NCBI RefSeq assembly: GCF_947498095.1
Contig: NZ_CANMJE010000009.1
Span: forward strand, 124,001-188,000
Reading direction: 5' to 3'
DNA from: an uncultured Shimia sp.
GTDB lineage: Bacteria; Pseudomonadota; Alphaproteobacteria; Rhodobacterales; Rhodobacteraceae
Length of the DNA stretch: 64,000 nt
Shown here piece by piece: positions 58,959-64,000 of the stretch. The notes beneath the pieces are model-generated. The model saw only the letters and a list, made by a program, of their open reading frames with translations, made no database searches and was not told where the DNA came from. The position numbers and the translations under genes are program-made. Position 1 is the first letter of the stretch. Each line of letters opens with the position of its first letter.

Positions 58959-61145
58959 GTGAGTGATTCAGGACGAAAAAAGCCACCGCTTGTGGCTGAG
59001 AGGCGCTATGGCAAATCCAAGCCAGCGGCCCGGAAACCTGCATCCAAACCCAAGGCAAAACCCAAGTCCAAGTCGGGCTTTTGGGTTAGAAAGCGCAAAC
59101 CCGCCCGCAAACCGTCAGCCAAGAAACGGCATCCTATCGTCGCCTTTGTCATGCGGTTCCTGAATTGGGTTTGGCGCATTGTCTGGGGCTTTACCTGGCG
59201 CGTTGGTGCCGTGGTTGCCCTCATCGTCGCGTTGGCAGTCGGATACATTTATACGACGCTTCCAGAGATGAACGAACTTTTGGACGGGCGCGCGCGCGGA
59301 TCAGTCACTTTGCTGGACCGCTACGATCAGGTGTTTGCCTGGCGCGGTGATCAGTTTGGCGGGGTTGTGACCGCCAATTCGGTTTCACCTGATTTGAAGA
59401 ACGCGGTTGTCGCGACCGAGGACAAGCGCTTTTACCGGCATTTTGGAGTGAGCCCCCGAGGGATTGCCAGCGCGGTCCGTATCAATCTGCGCGAAGGGCG
59501 TGGGCCTTTGTCAGGACACGGTGGGTCAACCATTACCCAGCAAACCGCCAAGCTGTTGTGTCTTGGCGTTGAGTTCGATCCGGATGATTGGGAGAGCGAG
59601 GCGGCTTATGTCAAAGACTGTCGCCGTGGGTCTTTGTCGCGCAAAGCCAAAGAGGCGATCTATGCGCTTGCGATGGAAGTGAAGTACAGCAAGGACGAAA
59701 TCCTCTCTATCTATCTGAACCGCGCCTATATGGGCGGCGGTGCCTACGGCGCCGAGGCGGCCTCTCAACGATATTTTGGCAAACCCGCCGCCGTGGTGAC
59801 CCCCGCAGAAAGCGCGATGATCGCCGGGCTTCTGACGGCACCGTCGTCTCTGGCACCAACTTCCAACCTGAAACGCTCGCAAGATCGCGCCGCGACCATC
59901 CTGCGCCTGATGCAGGAACAGGGATACCTGACGGAAAAAGAGACCGCCTATTGGCAAGCCAATCCAGCGGTTCTGTCTGAGGCCGCCGAGGCGCGCACAG
60001 GTGGGTACTTTGCGGATTGGGTGATGGGGTCAGGGCCTGACTACTTTACCCGCAACACCACCGAAGATGTGGTTCTTAGGACAACCCTTGATCCCCGTAT
60101 TCAGGCAGCGGCCGAAGAAGGCATGCAGTGGGTGTTTGAAAACAAGGTCCGCGAAGGGTCCAAAGCACAGGCCGCCATTGTTGTCATGAGCGCAGACGGC
60201 GCAGTACGCGCAATGCTCGGCGGTCGCGATACCAAAGTGTCAGGCGCCTTCAATCGCGCCGTTCAGGCAAAACGACAAACTGGCTCGGCCTTCAAACCCT
60301 TTGTCTACGGCGCTGCATTGGACCTCGGCTATGCCTATGACGATCTTGTCAGCGACGCGCCCTATTGCATCAACACTCCGGGGTCTGGTGAGTGGTGTCC
60401 GCGCAATTACACTGGCAAACACTATGGCATGGTCACGCTGACCACGGCGCTCAAGGATTCTCTCAATGTTCCCGCCGTAAAGATTTCCGAGTCGGTTGGG
60501 CGCGAAAACGTCCGAAAGGTTGCCAGCGAGTTTGGCATTGAAAGCGATCTGGCCGCGGGACCCGCACTTGCACTGGGTGCGTCTGAAAGCTCGCTTCTGG
60601 AAATGACCGGCGCTTACGCCGGCATCCTGAATGGCGGATCATCGGTAACGCCCTATGGGTTGATCGAACTACGGCTGGCAGGCGACCCTAATCCGTTGAT
60701 GGGTACAGGCGGCGGGATTGGCGAACGGGTCATCACCGAAGCTGCGGCACGCGAGCTGATCTATATGATGGAAAAAGTGGTGAGCAACGGAACCGGAGGT
60801 CGCGCGGGACTGCCCGGTTGGCAAGTTGCCGGGAAAACTGGCACAACCCAAGCGGCGCGGGATGCGTGGTTCATCGGGTTCACGTCAGAATATGTCGCCG
60901 GTGTCTGGATGGGGTACGACGACAACACGCCATTGACCGGTGTGACCGGCAGCGGCCTTCCGGCGGAAATCTGGCACGAAGCAATGATCCGAATTCACGA
61001 GGGGGTCACACCAAGCCCCTTGCCCGCCTTTGACCCCAAACCCAAGGCGCCACGCCCTGAAACGGGAAACAAGCGGAAATCGCCCGGCAGAGTCATTGAA
61101 GATACCGTCAACACGATCTTGCGAGATATTTTTGGCGGCAACTGA
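58959..61145 (+). CDS. Class A penicillin-binding protein (PBP1A family)
   Basis: A 728-residue bifunctional peptidoglycan synthase. A Lys/Pro-rich cytoplasmic tail of about 60 residues precedes a membrane helix (about 82-100). The GT51 glycosyltransferase domain has VVATEDKRFYRHFGVSPRGIA, GGSTITQQTAKLL, and KRSQDRAATILRLM. The transpeptidase domain carries SxxK in RQTGSAFKPFVYGAAL, SLN in ALKDSLNVPAVK, and KTGTT in VAGKTGTTQAARD. Starts at GTG 58959. The Lys-rich N-tail is longer than usual and low-complexity. Divergent from glnK-amtB. Confidence 0.94.
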   Translation: MSDSGRKKPPLVAERRYGKSKPAARKPASKPKAKPKSKSGFWVRKRKPARKPSAKKRHPIVAFVMRFLNWVWRIVWGFTWRVGAVVALIVALAVGYIYTTLPEMNELLDGRARGSVTLLDRYDQVFAWRGDQFGGVVTANSVSPDLKNAVVATEDKRFYRHFGVSPRGIASAVRINLREGRGPLSGHGGSTITQQTAKLLCLGVEFDPDDWESEAAYVKDCRRGSLSRKAKEAIYALAMEVKYSKDEILSIYLNRAYMGGGAYGAEAASQRYFGKPAAVVTPAESAMIAGLLTAPSSLAPTSNLKRSQDRAATILRLMQEQGYLTEKETAYWQANPAVLSEAAEARTGGYFADWVMGSGPDYFTRNTTEDVVLRTTLDPRIQAAAEEGMQWVFENKVREGSKAQAAIVVMSADGAVRAMLGGRDTKVSGAFNRAVQAKRQTGSAFKPFVYGAALDLGYAYDDLVSDAPYCINTPGSGEWCPRNYTGKHYGMVTLTTALKDSLNVPAVKISESVGRENVRKVASEFGIESDLAAGPALALGASESSLLEMTGAYAGILNGGSSVTPYGLIELRLAGDPNPLMGTGGGIGERVITEAAARELIYMMEKVVSNGTGGRAGLPGWQVAGKTGTTQAARDAWFIGFTSEYVAGVWMGYDDNTPLTGVTGSGLPAEIWHEAMIRIHEGVTPSPLPAFDPKPKAPRPETGNKRKSPGRVIEDTVNTILRDIFGGN

Positions 61146-61189
61146 TCTGAAAGATAGTTGCCGCGCGAGTGCGCAATGTTTGCGCGTAC

Positions 61190-61783
61190 TCAGCCGGCCT
61201 TTTTCAGGTCTTGGGTCAACTGGTCGATGTTCCCTTTGCGGCGATCCAACATCGCGCCGATCTCTTCTTTTTCACTCAGTCGCAGGCTAATGCCCTCGAT
61301 GATCATGTCGAAAAAGCGCGGCTTTCCAGATTTGTCGGAGACCAGGAAATTCACATCAAAGGGTGACTGACCCTTGAGATAGGCAATTGTGCGAACCTCG
61401 TGAAAGCTTTTGACCTGGCGGGCATCTTTGACTTCGATCCGCCCACCAACAAACTCTTCGAACCGCTTGCCGTACTTGCGCGCGATATAGCCCTGAAACG
61501 CCTTGGTGTAAGAATTGAGTTGCGACCCCGTGGCGCGGCGGGCGTCGGCGCCCAACGCGGACCTCGCGATGATCGGAACATCCGCGTATTTCACAAAGAT
61601 TCTTTCGAAGTCTTTGATCATTGAATTCAGCGATTTTCCGCTCGCGATCACCTTATTGATGTCGCGCACCACATTGTCCACCAACGCTTTGGCTTGTGCA
61701 TCATTCAACGCTGAGGCAGTGCCAGGGAGGGCAGCGCTGAGGGCAAAAGCCGAAACAAAACCAATAAAACCACGGCGTTTCAT
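61190..61783 (-). CDS. mlaC: MlaC-type phospholipid-binding protein
   Basis: A 197-residue periplasmic protein with a signal peptide (about 1-24, ending ASA), then the MlaC/Ttg2D core: YADVPIIARSALGADARRATGSQLNSYTKAFQGYIARKYGKRFEEF and VRTIAYLKGQSPFDVNFLVSDKSGKPRFFDMIIEGISLRLSEKEEI. MlaC shuttles phospholipids between the MlaA-porin complex and the inner-membrane MlaFEDB. Its ATG at 61783 lies one base past the mlaA stop, with GAGGA inside the mlaA end, so the pair is coupled. Confidence 0.9.
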   Translation of the reverse strand: MKRRGFIGFVSAFALSAALPGTASALNDAQAKALVDNVVRDINKVIASGKSLNSMIKDFERIFVKYADVPIIARSALGADARRATGSQLNSYTKAFQGYIARKYGKRFEEFVGGRIEVKDARQVKSFHEVRTIAYLKGQSPFDVNFLVSDKSGKPRFFDMIIEGISLRLSEKEEIGAMLDRRKGNIDQLTQDLKKAG

Positions 61784-61784
61784 C

Positions 61785-62537
61785 TTAAAAATCCTCGTAT
61801 GGGTCCGAATACGGGTCAGAGTAAGGATCAAGGTAAAGGTCCTCCCCCGTTATTCCAAGTTCGTAACGACGGTTTTGCAGGTAAATACTTCGTGCCTGCG
61901 CATAACTGTCGGCGCTGTCATACAAGACCGAATCAACCGTGGCATCGAACGTGTAACGGCTCCCCATGGCATCCAGTATATAGGCAACGCCACCAATATA
62001 AGTTTCAGGGCTTCGCAAAACCACAAAGAACGGATCCAGGGCAAGATCGACAAAAATGCCGACGGTGTCTCGCGATGTCGAAGGCCCCCAGAATGGAAGT
62101 TCAACATAGGCGCCCTCTCCGGCGCCCCAGACATGCAGGGTTTGTCCAAAATCAGCCCGCACACGCGGCATGTTGAGTTCTTCTGCCGGGTCTAGAAAAC
62201 CGGCGAACCCGACAAAGGTGTTCAATAGAAACCGCCCAGTGTTCTGGGCCGCATAGCCGAAATCACCTTGCAAAACATTGTTGATCACGTCGTTTGGCAG
62301 GCTGAGATGCGATGAAAAATTGCCGACCACTTCACGAACACCACCCGACGTGGAGTTGCCGTAGCCTTGTGACAGGGGGTCAACAAGATACTTGTCCGCC
62401 GCCTTATTAAACGCGTGCGTCTGTCTGTTGTCTTCCTCGTAGGGATCATAAATTCCCCCCTCGGCTTGCAATGCCTCTTGCGAGGCGCAGCCGGACAGCA
62501 CCAGCGCGCCTGCAACAAGGGTGACGGCTAGAAACAA
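61785..62537 (-). CDS. mlaA: MlaA (VacJ)-family outer-membrane lipoprotein
   Basis: The protein is MlaA: lipobox LVLSGCAS, then YDPYEEDNRQTHAFNKAADKYLVDPLSQGY, ADFGQTLHVWGAGEGAYVELPFWGPSTSRDTVGIFVD and YIGGVAYILDAMGSRYTFDATVDSV. It removes phospholipids from the outer leaflet with a porin. No ATG lies at a sensible distance before the lipobox: the usual-length start would be TTG at 62537 (250 aa), alternatives being TTG 62570 or ATG 62645. The C-terminus ends in three DPY repeats (DPYSDPYSDPYEDF), giving a small tandem DNA repeat. Starts upstream of mlaC. Confidence 0.82.
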   Translation of the reverse strand: MFLAVTLVAGALVLSGCASQEALQAEGGIYDPYEEDNRQTHAFNKAADKYLVDPLSQGYGNSTSGGVREVVGNFSSHLSLPNDVINNVLQGDFGYAAQNTGRFLLNTFVGFAGFLDPAEELNMPRVRADFGQTLHVWGAGEGAYVELPFWGPSTSRDTVGIFVDLALDPFFVVLRSPETYIGGVAYILDAMGSRYTFDATVDSVLYDSADSYAQARSIYLQNRRYELGITGEDLYLDPYSDPYSDPYEDF

Positions 62538-62733
62538 TGGCCGGAAGTTAAGATCGTACAAAAACAGCAATAGAATTCTCAAGTTAATCTGCGTATCAAA
62601 GCGTGTAGACCAATTTTCAGATGAGCCCCAAGTCTTTGCAATCATATCCGCAACGCCTGTGGCAGATGTGAGACAAACCGCCATACTCAGGGCTAGCCCC
62701 ACGTTTTAAGAACATTTTCCGGATAACACAACG

Positions 62734-64000
62734 ATGGCTCCTACAGCTCCACATGATGGCATTTCAGAATTGATTGCTGCGCGCTAGCAAAGCAGAAAGC
62801 TGTATTGGGCCGTTGGTGTGTTCAGTTTTTTTGCCAATATGCTGATGCTGACCGGGCCTCTTTATATGCTTCAGGTATATGACCGAGTTCTGGGCAGCCG
62901 TTCTCTTGAAACACTTCTGGCGTTATCAGTCCTCATCATCTTTCTTTATGGGATCATGGGGCTTTTGGATTTTGCTCGAGGTCGCATCATGTCGCGCGGC
63001 GCGGCCCGGTTTCAGGACGCCCTTGAACGCCGCGTGTTTGTTGCTGTGGTTAAAAGCTCATCAACCAAGCCCACTAAGGCCGCTATGACTGGCCTAAAAG
63101 ACTTGGGCGTCGTCCAAAAATTGATGTCCTCGCCGGTTCTGATGGCCGCCTTTGACCTGCCCTGGACGCCATTGTTCTTGTTTGGGATATCCATTTTCCA
63201 CCCTGCCCTCGGCCTTTTGGCTATCGCAGGTGGGGCAATCCTCGTGGCTGCGACCTTGCTGAACCGGGTGTTCAGCAAACGTCCGCTTCAGGAGGCCGCG
63301 GTCCGATCTCACAAATCCGATCTCCTTGGAGAGCAAATTCGCACCGAGTCAGAAATAGTTCAGGCGATGGGAATGCGCAGTGCAGCCTTTGACCGCTGGC
63401 AGACATCGCGCATGTCAGCAATGACCAGCACTGTACAGGCCAGCGACCTGAGCGGCGGTTTTACGGTCGCGACCAAGACCTTCCGGCTATTTTTGCAATC
63501 CGCGATGCTGGGTCTTGGCGCCTATCTGGTTCTTCAGAACGAGCTGACGCCCGAAGCGATGATTGCGGGGGCTATCCTGATGGGACGCGCCTTGGCTCCG
63601 ATCGAACCGGCAATTGGTCAATGGGCACTTGTGCAACGGGCAAGTCACGGCTGGAAAAGTCTGGCAACGTTGCTGGATGACGTACCGCCCGAGGCTCCAC
63701 GCACGCAATTGCCCGTCCCCAAAAGCGCCCCTCAAAACCGAACAGCTTTCCGTCATTGCCCCCGGAGATGCGCAGGCGACGTTGCGAAACGTGACCTTTC
63801 AAGTTGGACCGGGTCAGGCCGTGGGCATTATCGGCTCATCCGGGTCAGGCAAATCCACGCTTGCGCGCGCGATCACCGGAGTTTGGCGCCCGGCAGGTGG
63901 GAAAATCAGGCTGGATGGCGCAACTCTGGATCAATATGACCCCGATATTCTGGGAACATACATCGGCTATCTGCCACAGCGCGTGCAACTGTTTGACGGA
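62734..64000 (+). pseudogene. Type I secretion ABC transporter (PrtD-like), broken by a stop and a frameshift; continues past the window
   Basis: From ATG 62734 the frame reads MAPTAPHDGISELIAAR, then TAG at 62785-62787, and continues in frame as QSRKLYWAVGVFSFFANMLMLTGPLYMLQVYDRVLG, the classic start of the PrtD/AprD family. The membrane domain follows (GIMGLLDFARGRIMSRGAARFQDAL and so on). At 63721-63724 an AAAA after CCCC shifts the frame: the downstream ATPase domain, with Walker A GIIGSSGSGKSTLARAI and YIGYLPQRVQLFDG, is in the +1 frame and open to the window end. An unshifted CCCCAAA would restore the protein. A GTG at 62818 might allow a restart, but the frameshift remains. Probably inactive. 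Confidence 0.85.

Noticed and set aside
1-64000. tRNA, rRNA, CRISPR arrays, intact transposases and origins
   Set aside because: I looked in the intergenic gaps and among translations and saw none.

Overview
The window reads as a chromosomal segment of a marine-type alphaproteobacterium of the Roseobacter/Rhodobacteraceae group. The evidence is gene content only: a MipZ division-positioning ATPase, a DUF2794 protein, GTTC-N7-GTTC type LexA control of an imuB/dnaE2 pair, TRAP transporters, a PACE pump, and the local order of the paa and hmg clusters. Coding density is high, GC is fairly high, and most genes sit in tight operons with 1-4 bp overlaps. I found no tRNA, rRNA, CRISPR array or intact insertion sequence.

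Layout. 1-7.7 kb: the 5' part of a trans-sulfuration enzyme gene, an RluE-like pseudouridine synthase, a damaged FecR/PKD-cyclase operon (frame broken between FecR and PKD parts; the cyclase has lost one metal-binding Asp), mipZ, an atypical arginase-family protein, a cytochrome b561-type protein and a MarR regulator. 7.7-14.6 kb: the homogentisate pathway (hmgA, fahA, an MBL-fold protein, an FAD monooxygenase, a DUF2783 protein, a VOC protein, then maiA behind a terminator). 14.6-34.5 kb: a large phenylacetate catabolic region: pcaF/paaJ-paaABCDE plus an extra ferritin-like subunit gene; a MarR/PACE pair; the paaG-paaI-paaK-tetR operon; a fused enoyl-CoA hydratase/3-hydroxyacyl-CoA dehydrogenase; a TRAP transporter, a P450, paaZ, a PaaX-like regulator, and hpaR facing an aromatic amino-acid decarboxylase. 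Together these encode uptake, CoA activation, epoxidation, ring opening and beta-oxidation of phenylacetate-like compounds to acetyl-CoA and succinyl-CoA. Two near-identical TetR-type palindromes, before paaG and before paaZ, suggest one regulon.

36-50 kb: housekeeping and accessory genes: a DUF3095 protein, an MFS transporter, asd, a 44-codon gene, a beta-carbonic anhydrase, an M17 aminopeptidase, an NlpC/P60 hydrolase and an agmatinase-type ureohydrolase, DUF2794, and then divergent imuB and dnaE2 sharing one LexA box; DnaE2 lacks its usual C-terminal OB-fold region. 50-52.8 kb looks like an accessory or rearranged strip: small orphan genes, a perfect 23-bp palindrome, a LacI-type operator, a sulfotransferase, and a DUF1636 gene behind a cobalamin riboswitch. 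52.8-64 kb: smpB, a small Gly-rich membrane protein, a sulfurtransferase/aromatic aminotransferase pair, amtB-glnK, a class A penicillin-binding protein, mlaA-mlaC, and a type I secretion ABC transporter gene carrying both an in-frame TAG and a frameshift.

Functions are assigned by reading translated sequence and recalling family motifs; no database search was run. Regulatory sites are pattern-based inferences.
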